Shown piece after piece: positions 47,651-59,351 of a stretch of 64,000 bases of DNA. Made by a program: the position numbers and the translations under genes. Where the stretch lies: NCBI GenBank assembly GCA_023078685.1, contig JALGAS010000003.1, positions 682,001 to 746,000 of the forward strand. Reading direction: 5' to 3'. The notes beneath the pieces were generated by a model. The model ran no database searches, was not told the origin of the DNA, and saw only the letters and a program-made list of their open reading frames with translations. This DNA is from Neopestalotiopsis rosae (lineage: Eukaryota; Ascomycota; Sordariomycetes; Amphisphaeriales; Sporocadaceae). The first letter of the stretch is position 1, and each line of letters opens with the position of its first letter.

Positions 47651-48370
47651 TTACCTACCGATACCGGTGTTGTCGTAAAAGTGGCAGCTCCCGCCGTGAT
47701 AAGGGCCGCCAGAGCTGCTTGCCTGGCAGTTCCACGCGAGGTAGTTGATGACGCCTGCGACTGTGGACTTCATGTCAGCGCCTTTCACAGATACATGCAG
47801 TGTAGGCATCATAAAGACTTACAATTGCTCTGATCGTAACAATAGTACTGGTCCTGACTTTCTTTGTTGACAATGTAGGCCTGGCAGCTACCCCAGCTCC
47901 AGTAGTACGTGTAGCCGGGAGACAAGGTGAAGCCACCGTTGTTCTGGATGCTGGATGCGAGAGACGAACAATCTGCACAACAAGATATGAGAGATTTTGG
48001 AAGGCATTCATGAACAGGATGACATACCATTAGGGTTGGGGCCACCTGTGCCGCTGTTGCAGTAGGTTGTGCAAGGAGCTCCGCAGAGATTACGGTTGCG
48101 CGCAGTCAATTCACCGACAATAGCACGTGCCTTGACAGAAGCCGAAGTTGCGCAGGCGGATGCGACGAATTCCTTACCATCAATGGTGGTCGAGTTCAAG
48201 ATAGTCTCGGTGCCAGGCTCGCAAACTGGAAGAGTACGTCAATAATCATGTCGTGGATGGGCTCATGATAGCGACCAACCTGCTGGAAGGACATGTCGTG
48301 CTTCAACGGCAAGAGCCGAAGCCATTGTGACTGCGAGGGAAAGGCAGCCGAAGAACGAGGTCAAATGCAT
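47651..48370 (-). CDS. Small secreted cysteine-rich protein
   Basis: Four exons, about 175 residues, all joined in one frame by introns of about 50-65 nt. Start at 48370 gives a signal peptide (MHLTSFFGCLSLAVTMASALA). The mature protein has about ten cysteines in the order: CEPG, a lone Cys, LCGAPCTTYC, DCSSLA, GSCQAY, YYCYDQ, WNCQASS and SCHFYDN, with Gly-rich loops (NSGTGGPNPN) and Tyr/Trp-rich strands. No known toxin or effector family was recognised. Size, leader and cysteine content are those of fungal effector-type or defence-type secreted proteins. The stop TAA lies at 47651. It sits among wall-active enzymes, which is compatible with a secreted interaction role, but this is inference. 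Confidence 0.72.
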
Positions 48371-49559
48371 GATGGATTTGTGAAGAATGCTGGTCTTAGA
48401 AGTGGTAATATGTCTAGGATGAAGGAGAAGCTTGAGGAAAATAGATTCAAAGCAATGGTGGGAAATGTTTCTCTACTTATACTTCAACTTGAGGTGGGAG
48501 GTGATTAGTAGCCCTTCCTGGACTCTCGATAATATTCCATTTTCATCTGAGGGCCCAGAAAACTCTTTCTTCTGCTGAAGTTGTCACGGCTACGGTTCAA
48601 TTGGTCCCATTCAGCGAGTCCCTCTTCTGGATGACGCCAGCTTGGCAATCCTCCACGACCCACCCGATCGAATTCGGGCAGCGACCGCCAACATTCAATA
48701 AAATGGCAGGGGCCCTCTGCACACAAGCCTATAACCAGTTTCGGGAATAAAAGAATTATCACCCGGCATGAGCTCAAAATTTTGACCTGCAGCAGAGGCG
48801 CAACGAGCTGAAACCTTGACATACTCTCAGAAGAAGGCTGGCCTATTGCAAACGGCCACCGTGGCTCCGTGAGGCTATCATGCGAGAAAAGCAGTGTCTA
48901 GGTGACCTGCCTTGACGAGATAAGCGCCTATATTGAAGGCTGAGCGAAGGGACATAGCTTTTCGCGTTCATAACCGGGTATCATTTGATGCTGACCGCAG
49001 AATAAATCAATATATGCAGGTGAAGACGCCACACAGTACACGAGGGCAGAGTCGCATCCCACCATACCGCGCCTCGTAAAAATTGGCGCTACAAATGCTG
49101 TGCAAACGGTGCAAACAAAAGAATGAGAAACATAAGCAAAAGTTCAACATTTGGCTGATGCAACATGTTGAACTTCGTATAGAGTAACACCAGTTCAGTC
49201 AGAGGGGCGCGTGTACGGAGTGAACTCAGTCTGCATTATAGGTGAGTAAGCAAACGAATAAAGCGGATCGAACTCGCGAGCTGACTAGTGCCCGTTTTAC
49301 CATCGTACTGCTGCCCCACAGCACCTGTTTTTCACACGACCCCACAGGTCGTAGTGGTGCAATATTATCACTAGGTTGACATTAAAGCAGTGGTATTGAC
49401 ACGAGTTTTTCTATTAATTTCAGACCTCTCACTAAGTTTCCGTCAAGCTATTCAAACAAAGAACTGCGGCATGAGAATAACAAAATCTCCCACATCGAAG
49501 AAAAACACATCGAACCTAATAAGACAATGGAAAAGCCAGGCAATACACACTTGAATGAA
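48371..49559. other. Intergenic, possible tRNA-like relic near 49255-49325
   Basis: A 105-codon minus frame at 48505-48822 has no features. On the minus strand around 49255-49325 a sequence has a B-box-like gagttcgatcc and an A-box-like start, but the T stem mispairs and no acceptor stem forms, so a functional tRNA is unlikely. Confidence 0.4.
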
Positions 49560-52500
49560 TTATAACAGATTCGGCCTGTGAGTCCAGGTATGGGCCCATC
49601 GCTTATCAGTTGTGTTTAGGGGAGGATGATCGATACTCGAGGTGTCGTTGAATGTACAAGTGCGACAAAAGTCGACTGGCGCCTCATTCAGCACTGTGCC
49701 ATTGGTGAATATGACGCCACTAAAAGCTTGGAAGCCGGCAGGGGCGCTCGAAATGCGCGTCTGTTTGTCCTGCAACAGTGGGTTCTTGATATTGCTCACT
49801 ATGCAATTCTGACTGACCATGTACAGATTGAGACCGATGGCGAGTGTCTGCATCATTGGGTTGTAGTTAGCCTCATCCAGGTCGCTGACATGGAAAAGCC
49901 CGACAGCATCGTGTAGGATCACCGTGGGAAAATATTCTGGGGTCATATTGTTGAAGCCGCAATGATATAGTGCCGGATTAGTTTCCTGATTGGCAATCAA
50001 CTGGATGGTTGGTGGAGGGAGCGTAGTTTCGACCGCGTTTGGAGTGCATTGCCACTGCATGATGAGATATATGTCGGTGTTATTCTCGCCACGCGAATGA
50101 GTCCACATCTCTTCAAGCTGCTTGTCCGCATTTTCCTTCGTGTGCTCTTTCTCAGCCCAGTAGTCCTTACGGTTGAAATATTCACTTCCATGGTAGATGC
50201 CAGAGCCTGGTCGTCCTTTGTTGACTTCATCCTTCAAGGACCCATACGTCAGGAGTAGTACACAGCCTTTACCATCATTGGCATCCATGAATTCTTTGAT
50301 GGATTGCTGATCAAAAGTAGTGCTGTTCGATAGACCAATGCAACGGTTGTTGATTCTCTCCAACGCATCGTAGAACTCTTCGGTCTTGTCACTGTCCCAG
50401 TACCGCTGGTCACTACTCGAAGCCTTGTTGTTGTCAAGATCCACCATGGTTCTAATGGCCCATACAATGACCTCACCAGGATAGTCCGTGTTGAAACGAT
50501 TGACCCCATCGATCAAGTCCTTGAGAGAGTCACCAGTTGCGCCAACCGGTAAGGCGGCAACTTCCGTATTGACATGAGCAGCCCAAAACTCTCCCCAGTT
50601 TACGCTTACGAGGCGCATGTCGAAATAGCGAACACCAACTTTCAGTTGATTATAGTGATCCAGACTTTGTGTCTCAGTGTTGCTGCGCACACCGGCGCCG
50701 GACCAGCCTGAGCCCGGGGAGCTGATCTCACTCATGCCTCCATCGTGCGAGCCAGGCACGACCACATGACGAAGTTGTCGGTCTTTGATGATGTCATACA
50801 TGGCATGCATCCAGTTGGGAGTATTGATCTGCAGCGAGTTGATGTATCCGTACTGCTCGCTGCCGGCAATAACCAACGCAACGCTGACCCTGTCGCCGGG
50901 GAAGCCAAGCTCCCTCCATCCCATTCCCATGTTCCCAAGGTCAAAGACAACACGTCTCTCGTAGGAATCTGGAATATGAGTGGTCACGTGAACATTGAAC
51001 GATTTGTCTGTGCCCTCAAGCTGGTAATATGCAAAACCGTTTGTGTCGACAAATGACCCTACATCTTGTCCGAGATCATAGGTGGATTCGTTCTTTCTAG
51101 CCTTTCCAGACGGTATGTCGCCAAATTCAAAGACATCGAATTGATAGGGTTCGGGCCCTGGGACATGGACCATCTTATATGGCGTGAGATTAACTATGGT
51201 CACCCACTGATGACCATCATTATCTTCGGAGTGGTCCAAGATCGTGCCGTCATTAGACCATGGCTCGATGGTGCCCCATGGAATGTTCTCATTGCTGTAC
51301 ATTCTGTCGTTTGGATCACACTTATTTACTGGCTCTTCAGGAGCAGATCCGATCGAAGGGACTTCGTACAGCGAGATGTGCGCCCAGGATGGGTGGCTAG
51401 TGACGGCCAGGTTGTCCTCCGAGGAGATGGTCGTCTTAGCAGACACAATGATATTCTTCGCGCCGATCCCAATGATGTGTTGAATTTTGTTGTTGTTGTA
51501 GTTGCTGTCCAGTAGCCACAATGACTTTTGACAGGTGTGCTCATCGATGCAGTCTTGGCTGTAGGTGCTGAACCATGAGTAGGTTCCAGCTGCCCCAATA
51601 TGGACATTTTGACAGTTCTTCATAATGACGGCCCAAGATGAATCACAGCCATCTGCATCATCGCCATCGCAGGAGTATTTCGGATCCCCACTGAATGTGC
51701 CTACCACGTCTTCAAAGGGAGCAGGCGGACTGGGAGTTGGTTGATAATATGGTGACTCGGTCTGTATCATTGTTGTGAATATGTTTTGAGCGCCATTAAA
51801 GTTGTACTGATAGTAAACGCTGTGCTCGGACGCCGTACCGTAGAGCCACGTAGCCTTCTTGCTCTCAATAAGTGCGCCCCTAGCGCTATAGACTGAAATC
51901 TGCTCCATATTGTTGAGGGTATCATCAAGTAAAGGATCGTCGATCATGTGATCCCCTACCCATAGCCACATGTTGTCGAAATACCCTGAAGCCTCCTTAG
52001 TAATGTGCAAAAGCATGCTGGCAACCTGGCAACTCGAGGGATTGGTTCCACTCTGGATCGGGGGGCATTCGGCAGGTGTAAGCTCCGTTCCAGTGGCGCC
52101 TCCTAGACGAACATGGACATCCCATAACGCAGCTTCTCCGGGATTCTTTGCGTGAACATTCCACTCCATCAGGACCACTCCTGTTGTTGGGCCCTTGCTG
52201 ATGAAGAGCAAATCCTGCATTTCAACTGTGCCGACATCTCCTGCATTGCCGACCTTGAACATGACAGCAGGCTCTTTTGCATTTGAGAACCTTACCCCGT
52301 TGGCAGCAAACTGAGCCCACGTCTCGCCCACAATCTTTGCATTCTTCGGAATTCGGACTGTATCCTTGATAATGTATGTGCCCGCATCCACATAAATAAT
52401 CTTGCTCCCATCTCCGTACTTGTCGAAAGCATTCTGAATTGCAGCTGTGTCGTCTGTCGAGCCATCACCCTTGGCACCTTCGTCTTTGAGATGAACAAAG

Positions 52501-54389
52501 TCAGAAGCGGCCTTGTCGGTATACTGGTTTTTGGGCCTTTCAAAATATGGTGCTACGTCAAGTCCTGCAATCGGAGATCCCAAAAGGGTGGGCTCACGAT
52601 CATAGTTCATGGCACCATTCGTCCATGTCCGCTTGTCTGCCTTGTATGTGGCACCCATGACATACTTTTACAACCATTAGTTCCACCCAACGATGAAAGG
52701 TGATGTGAGTACGTACATTTTTGTAGTATCCAGCTTCTAGAATGTTGTTTGAGCTCCAATGATCCTTGATTCTGCCTCCAAGATTGACGTTGTCTAGGAC
52801 GACGCCTGTGAACCCTGAGTCGACCACGTCGACGGGCACAGCCATCTCAATGGCAGAGTCTTGGATATTATCGAAGGTGGAGTCCACAATTATGACCGAT
52901 CCTGGAATCTGCCCGTTGTCGTCATTGTAAAGACGGAAGCCAACTTTGGCGTTATTGACTGTAATGCTCTTCCAGACCCAGCCCCAGTCCCAGATGATCT
53001 GAACAGCTGTGTTGCAGCCATTGAATGTCAATCGCGCTGCACTGAACTCTGGCTTCCACCGTCTGAAGAAGAAGTCAGCTAATCGTAAAATGGACAGTGC
53101 TACCACGCTTACATATACCAAAGTTCCCTCCCGTAAATGTGATGTCAGACATGACACCACCACTTCCATTCTCCGCGTATACTCCTTGTTGCGTCTTTGA
53201 TGCAAGGTTTCAGTACGTCGTTCTCTATATGAAGGACAAGGCAAGGGAGAAAGTGTGGTGCGGTACAACGGATTGAGGGCACGACTTACCGTCGCAGAAT
53301 CCGCAATGATCTCAACATTCTCAAGCGTGGTAGCCTGGGCTACTTGGTAGTGCAGCGCGGCAACGTAAGCACCAGGGTCAGCTGCTGTGATGTCGATCTT
53401 GATGTTACGGATCTGACCATAGAAGCGTGCAGTGTTGATGTACCATTCGAGGGCTTTACCATCAGGGCCGATGCCGCCATTTTCGACGTAGACATCGGTT
53501 GAAAGGACACCAAGACCAACAAAACTCGAGGCAGCCACTATGGTAGGCCAGTTGTTGGCATCGCCGATTATCTGAGTGCCAAAGTAGACAGCAATTGAGC
53601 TGGACACCAGGTACCGCCCAGGAGGGAAGTATACAATGGCGTTTTTGGTTGTTGCGCCATTGCATGCAGCTCCACACCTCTTGCCGTCTTCGATCGCTTT
53701 CTGGATAGCCTTGGTAGAGTCCTATTGATTTGGTCAGTAACGGAAATTCCTTCGAAGACGTTCTAACCTCAGAGTAGACTCACAGTTTGGCCGGACGGGT
53801 CAGCACCATAGTCGTTGACTACGTGACGAAAGACCTATCAAGACATATTAGCGCATATATGATATTGCCTGAAGTTCATAAAACCAAGGCTGAGCCGACT
53901 TACTTTCTAAGATGAGTCATCTCCCCATGGTACTGTGCCTTTGTGGGCAATGCTTTCCATCCAGAATGTCCCAGCCCGTTTCTCGACACGGTCGTTGACC
54001 CCTGTGTTCGACGTGTTTTTGACATCCACCTCCGCCACCAAGGCTGCGGCTTGCGCAATCTGATCCGTGATTGTGAGTAGTGGAGGGGAGGAAACCTCAT
54101 CGTTACGCTTCGAAACTTTGGATCCAGGCTTGAGTTTGTAATTATTACGAGACGGCGCGGCGAGACGGGCCTTGTTGAGTTCTGTCATTTCGGCAATGGC
54201 ATCACTCACGATTCGCCTTGCTGTTTCAATGTCGTCTAGGGAGGCATTCTGGGCGACGACGTAGGGCTGTATCGACTCCTGTCGTGGTGCGATTGAAATC
54301 TCTGACCCCAAAGAATGGCCAGACGATCCAGCCAAACAATGGGAAGCAATGCAAGCCAAGAAGAGGCAAACATAAGAGCTGTTCCACAT
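49560..54389 (-). CDS. GH55-type beta-helix protein fused to a PI-PLC-like phosphodiesterase domain
   Basis: Secreted protein of about 1,450-1,500 residues. Start at 54389 gives a signal peptide (MWNSSYVCLFLACIASHCLA). Two beta-helix halves follow (VNDYGADPSGQT-DSTKAI, exons around 53700-53834, and DEGAKGDGSTDDTAAIQ near 52460), then GH55 hallmarks: NMWLWVGDHMIDD, WLYGTASEHSVYYQYNF and MIQTESPYY. The last exon (to 49560) continues without a break through a linker into a PLC-like phosphodiesterase domain: VVPGSHDGGMS, GVRYFDMRL and FWAAHVNTE supply the His-Asp, Arg and second His expected for PI-PLC catalysis, followed by VLLLTYGSL. Exon 1 is odd: a TAG stop (53907-53909) lies one codon before the obvious donor gtaagt. 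Using the upstream donor gtacca at 53933 keeps the frame (exon 1 54389-53934, exon 2 from 53834). Divergent from the gene at 55798. Confidence 0.82.
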
Positions 54390-55797
54390 TGTATCGAGAA
54401 TGTGAGACGGATAGTGGATGATATGCTTGGAAACAAATCAATAGCATAACATGATAGAAAAGCCAGTATATATAGACTCCCAAGTCTGATGCTGAATCTC
54501 TTCGAGCACAGATAGTGATTAGCACCTATGAGACGAACTCGTATCGATATCTAGCTCATTTTCGCGACTATTGAGTGGGACATGAAATTGCCACGTCAAG
54601 TATTAGAACAAGGATCATTCATTCCGCCTAATTTCCGTGAGAACATGCTGAGCTCGATCACAACACCACGCGAACGACTGCAATATTAGGGCGATTTAGT
54701 CAGACGAGAAACAACAATGTGACTTCAATCTCACGAATTCGCACACGTGCGCGGCAAAGTTGAACTCAAAAGCCCCTGCCAAGTCTCGATTATTTGGATA
54801 TTTATGATGAGGTTTCCTATCATGGACCAACGGAAACAACGATGGTTCGGCGCAAGTGTCTTCAAAGGGGTCGTCTTTGGGTGCCAAGGACTACTCTAAA
54901 ATTTGGAATTATGTACAGCCTGCCATCTGGCGTCTGTACAGCTTAACGAGTAGGTGGTAGGACCTGCACGTATGGCTTGGGTGTACTGCAAGAACAGGGA
55001 TTCAAGGCATCGCCGTTGTTGGTCATACTTGATGGTGGCTCGCCGTACATTACCCCTTCGACGCCCGGTGGTCTCCATCAAGGAGAGAAAAGTCTTTGAG
55101 GCTAGGTCACGACATTGGTTTTATCTCAACCAGTGAATTATGAAAATTGTTTCAAATATCTATAGTTCAACGACACTATCAATTGTCGAGCTTACGTTGA
55201 TTCGATTGGGTGATCGCCGACTGTCTGAGGAATTGGCGCATGTGAAATGCGATAGCATCATCTCGTTTGCCTGTCACTGTGCCGCATTTAATTTTAAATG
55301 AGTCAACTCCAGCATATTTTTCGAGGTTCCAGAATGCCAATTTCTGCAGTTGAATAGACGCACGGACGGCCCGCATCCCGTGTACGGCGATTCGGGCCGT
55401 GTGCGGAGGAGGCACAACCAAGAAGCAGGCAAGCGATGCCCCGCAAGAGAAGGTCGCTCGCCCTCGACGGCGCCAAGACAACTGCATTAATTTCGGCGCT
55501 TAGCCGCAAACTCGAGCTGAAAGATGTTGGAAGGGCTTTCATTTCATCGTTTCCTCGGCGACTTGGCGAATGATACTCTGGGTCGCACGTGGTGATTTAC
55601 TGATCTGTGAGTAGTCCATTCCAGAGATTTGGTCTTTTTTTTGATGCCTAGCCACTTGCACCAACCTGCCCTGCCAAGCAAACTCATATCTCGCGATCTT
55701 TCGCGGTCCATTTTGCGTACTTGAAATCCTTCAAAAATTGCTCACGGCGCTTCTCGCCAGATAATGTCGCCCATATGGGCGTCTTCTTGATCATACA
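54390..55797. promoter_or_regulatory. Divergent promoter region, GH55-PLC fusion and CPSG/CC membrane protein
   Basis: A 1,408-bp region between the two start codons. No gene was recognised. The layout mirrors the divergent region at 40184-41424. No specific operator could be assigned. Confidence 0.4.
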
Positions 55798-56755
55798 ATG
55801 ACAAGGATATCATCGCCTCAAACTTCGTCGTTGTGGACTACAACGACGGTACCTCCTTTGGCCCAGACGACGCCATTTGTTGCGCCGCAGGGCTGCGCCA
55901 ACCAATTCCGTACGACGAGTTTTGTGACCAGCTATCAGTGGGATAACTACACAACTACCACAGTCAAGGTCCTCGCCTCCGATCTGGGCGACCCTCGCTT
56001 TTCCGCTTGCCAGCCTTCCGGATGGAATGAGGACGCGCAGTTTCAGTTCAGCCCGGCTGTCTGCCCCAGTGGGTTTACGGCGTATGATCTCGGCGCTGTC
56101 GTGAGGTATCCTGACCATAAGACGCCCAAGACATTTTCTACCGCCTATTGCTGCTCGAGGTATGTACACTTCAACTCCATCTCCTGCCGCCTAACAGTCA
56201 GTTTGTTGTAGTGTCTAATCATAATATTTGCTCAGTGGCTTTACTATCGGATGGCTTACTGCCATTGGGGGTATCTTCGGCGATGCATGTCTTAAGCACA
56301 TCGCAGAGAGTACGACAGGAGCATCATCCATCGCCCTTGAGGCTCGGGCAACAGCGACAACTTCTTCGACGCCTGTCTCTAATGCTTTAAGTGTACATAA
56401 CCCGTGGAAGATTTCGTGGGAAGCATCCGATGTTACGACCTTGAGCCCATCTCCGCCGGTGCTGAAATGTACCAGCTTGACGCTGAGTTCGTGGATACCT
56501 GGCGAAACGGTTGACCCTAGCTTCTTCGCAAGCGCCTGCCCGAACGATGGAGAGTCACACTGGAGTGATAGCAGTGTTAAGGGCTTCTTTTTCATGGTTA
56601 TAGGATTGCCTATCATCGGCTTTTTGGGAATCGTTACCTGCATTACAGTATGTTGTTGTCGACGGCGCCGAAGAAAGAGAGCCAAAGCCAGGGCTAAAGC
56701 TGGAAGACAACCTCCTGCTACATCAGTTGGTACGACGAGTTTGGCCCGAGAATGA
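55798..56755 (+). CDS. Single-pass membrane protein with CPSG...CC extracellular module
   Basis: Two exons, 55798-56160 and about 56236-56755, restore CCSSGFTIGW across the intron; about 290 residues. There is no classical signal peptide: the N terminus is Ser/Thr/Pro-rich (MTRISSPQTSSLW). The extracellular part carries PQGCANQF, FSACQPSGW, AVCPSGFTAYD and AYCCSSGF, the same module order as the protein at 41425, and a later CTSLTLSSW and ACPNDGESHW. A transmembrane helix follows (GFFFMVIGLPIIGFLGIVTC), then a strongly basic cytoplasmic tail (CCCRRRRRKRAKAR), giving outside-in topology. Family function is unknown; similar fungal proteins are treated as surface sensors or adhesins without proof. 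Intact. Divergent from the GH55-PLC gene. Confidence 0.75.
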
Positions 56756-57920
56756 GATGCGGGCCTGAATGGGTATCTTCATGCGACACGCTAATTCTGT
56801 TGCTATTCTTGAAATATTGCGATACATGATGACAAGGGGCCAAGAGAATTGTTTACCCGTGATGGAGGTCGCAGAGGACGGAGCTAGCGAAATCGTCAGA
56901 CCATGTTCTGATGGAGCAAAACGCAGACATCGATCACCTGCCCCACAAAGCTTGGGCGGCATCACCCGTCGCCTCCAGGGGTGGGCATGACGGGTCTGGG
57001 CCTTCTATTGCGAATGGATGGGAGTGCCAATGAATGATCGCACGCTTTAATTGGAAGAGCCGCTCTGCCATTTCATTACATTGATACCACAACCGCGTTT
57101 CAATCAGTTACTAGTGTCTATAGGCTGTCCTCTTTGACTTATTGAACTATCATATTCTTCACTTGAATCTCAAGCGCTTCTCAACTTGCCCGTGTTTTAT
57201 CTTTGCACACCAAGGCCAAGAGTGGCCGCGTGCTTTTTATGTGGATTTCCCGCACGCTATGACATGAGGTGGATCTCACACCCATGCATTCAACCCTGGC
57301 ATCATACCAAACATCGCCCGATTCATTGGCTCACTCGGGCATAACCTTAATTCCCCTGGGCATTCGGCATTGACTCAAATCGTGGACAGCTCCGTGCAGT
57401 ATTTCGAACCGTTCGCACAGGTGATAATGAAATGGACATCTTTTCCGAAACCATGATTTCCATCTGTCCTTTGACAGCATTCTATGCCTTGAAGATCCAT
57501 TGCAACGAACGTTGACTAGTATCCCCGAAGGTATGGCCTTTTGCTTGTCTATCAGCGTACGTTACGCTTGGAAAACCAGTATTCGTGTCTAGGCCTTGCA
57601 CATTCTGGCGAATGCCGTTGACCAGGGGATTTGGTTGATTTCGTCGTAGTAGGATTGCTTGGATGTCGCCACTGCGACATCCGTGACCTCAATCAGCGGG
57701 CTACAAGGCCAATCCATACTCAATACGACCTCTCCATTGCCATGCATATACCCTGGTAAATATCGCAATCTCGCATTTTATTCAATGGCCTTATCAATCC
57801 GGCCATCCGGCATTCAAATACCTCGACTCTCGTCAACAGCGGCGATGCCATACTAGATTTACACATATTCACCCAACACATTATTTACACTTTTGCAATC
57901 TTCGTCTTCAAATATTCGCC
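56756..57920. other. Intergenic, no supported gene
   Basis: About 1.2 kb with short frames only. The last bases carry the leader of the NmrA-like gene. Confidence 0.5.
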
Positions 57921-58936
57921 ATGGCGATCAAGACCGTCGCAGTTGTTGGCGTAAGTACTTGCCACCACGTCCGGGCGCATCTACTGATTCTCGCTTCAAG
58001 GCATCAGGTTTGGTGGGTGCACGTGTTGTCAGCGCGCTCCAGGCGGCCAACTTTGAGGTCACGGCTGTGACTCGTGAAGAGTCAAAGGCGACATTCCCCG
58101 CGAACGTAGCGGTGCGACGCGCAGATTTGTCTTCCGTCGAGTCTCTGACTGCTGCTTTCGCCGGTCAAGATGCAGTCGTATCTGCCGCGTCGACAGTCTT
58201 TGCCGTCATCCCGGGCGCGCAAAACCCCATGATTGATGCCGCCGTCGCTGCCGGTGTCAAGCGCTTCATCCCTTCCGAGTACGGCCTCAACACTAGAAAG
58301 CTGCAAGGAGAGATTCTTGGCGATTGGCTCCAGGCCAAGACTTCCGCAGTGGACTATTTGATCGAAAAGGCGCAAGCAAATCCCAACTTTACCTGGACTG
58401 GTATTGGCACCAGTCTCTTCTTTGACTGGGTGAGCGATGCTTCTGGGATGATGAGTGCTGAGGGATCTGAGCTAACGTACTAACAGAGTCTCACTCGCGG
58501 CATCTACGGAATCTCATTCCAGGATAAGACTGCCACTATTTTTGATTCCGGCGACCAGAAAATCTCGACTACTAGCTTGGCCTTCCTTGCCAAAACCGTT
58601 GCCGCAGTCTTACACCACGAAGAGGAGACCGCAAACAAGTACATTGATGTGATCGAGTTTACCGTATCACAAAACCAGGTGCTCGAGGCCATTGAGGCTG
58701 AGATGGGCACCAAGTTCACAGTCACACACGAGGGAACCGATGTGGCGGAGAAGAGAGGCCATGAGAAATTAGCTCAGGGTGGTCAATACTTCCCCTTTGT
58801 GGATTTCTTGATCGCCTACTGGTTTCGCGACGGACCGGGACACGCAATCAAGGAAGAGGACAAGTTCAACAAGACATTGGGTATGCCAGAGAGTGACTTG
58901 AGAGCCGTTGTCAGGGAGTATATTCAGACTTTGTAG
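57921..58936 (+). CDS. NmrA-like / isoflavone reductase-like NAD(P)-binding protein
   Basis: Three exons: 57921-57950, 58001 to about 58430, and about 58486-58936; about 300 residues. Joining the first two gives VAVVG-ASGLVGARV, the GxxGxxG dinucleotide loop of the atypical SDR family that includes isoflavone reductase, phenylcoumaran benzylic ether reductase and NmrA-type regulators. Other family marks are VVSAASTV, KRFIPSEYGLNT (the usual RFIPSEFG block) and a helix-rich C-terminal half. No second domain is present. Such fungal proteins may reduce aromatic or phenolic substrates or act as redox sensors. The neighbouring Dabb protein, aldehyde dehydrogenase and CYP504-like P450 make an aromatic-catabolism context plausible, but not proven. 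Start choice is fixed by the first exon join. Confidence 0.87.
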
Positions 58937-58964
58937 AGAATCAATCCTAACCACTGCTAAGCTA

Positions 58965-59351
58965 TCAATCAAAGATGCTCTCGTAAAATACCATCATGGC
59001 TCCCTGATGAACCGTCTTGGCAAAACTCTTGAGCTCGGCATGTGCTTGACAGTCGTTGTCGTAGTATTTCATGTCGTCCAAGCTTGAAAATGATGATACT
59101 ACTGCAACCGTGTACCCTTGAGCTCTCTGGTCGGGGTATGCGCGTCCAGGCTTGACTGAGAGTATATATGGTTTGCCATCCTAGAAAGACCAATGAAATT
59201 AGCTAAGCGAACAATGAAACAAGGGCCAGTATGTTCCCACCTTGACAGCCTTCTCGGGCATGTGTCTGTAAATTTCCAGTAGCTTATCCTGGTCCTCCTG
59301 GTTGGGAATTTTGAACAAGGTGATTCGCTGAATGGGTTTGGTGGATGCCAT
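58965..59351 (-). CDS. Dabb (stress-responsive alpha/beta barrel) domain protein
   Basis: Two short exons give about 105 residues: start 59351 (MASTKPIQRITLFKIPNQED) and a second exon from about 59180 to the stop at 58965, joined across an intron of about 60 nt. The ferredoxin-like pattern is clear: RITLFKIP strand, DKLLEIYRHM helix, YILSVKPGRAYPDQRAQGYTVAVVSSF strands and DDMKYYDNDCQAHAELKSF helix (segments listed separately). Dabb proteins are small dimeric barrels linked to stress response or, in fungi, to aromatic-polyketide cyclisation. Its tail-to-tail position with the NmrA-like gene and nearness to the ALDH and CYP504-like genes suggest a role with small aromatic compounds. Function unproven. 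Confidence 0.75.

Noticed and set aside
48505..48822. 105-codon minus frame
   Set aside because: No recognisable feature; composition resembles random intergenic sequence.
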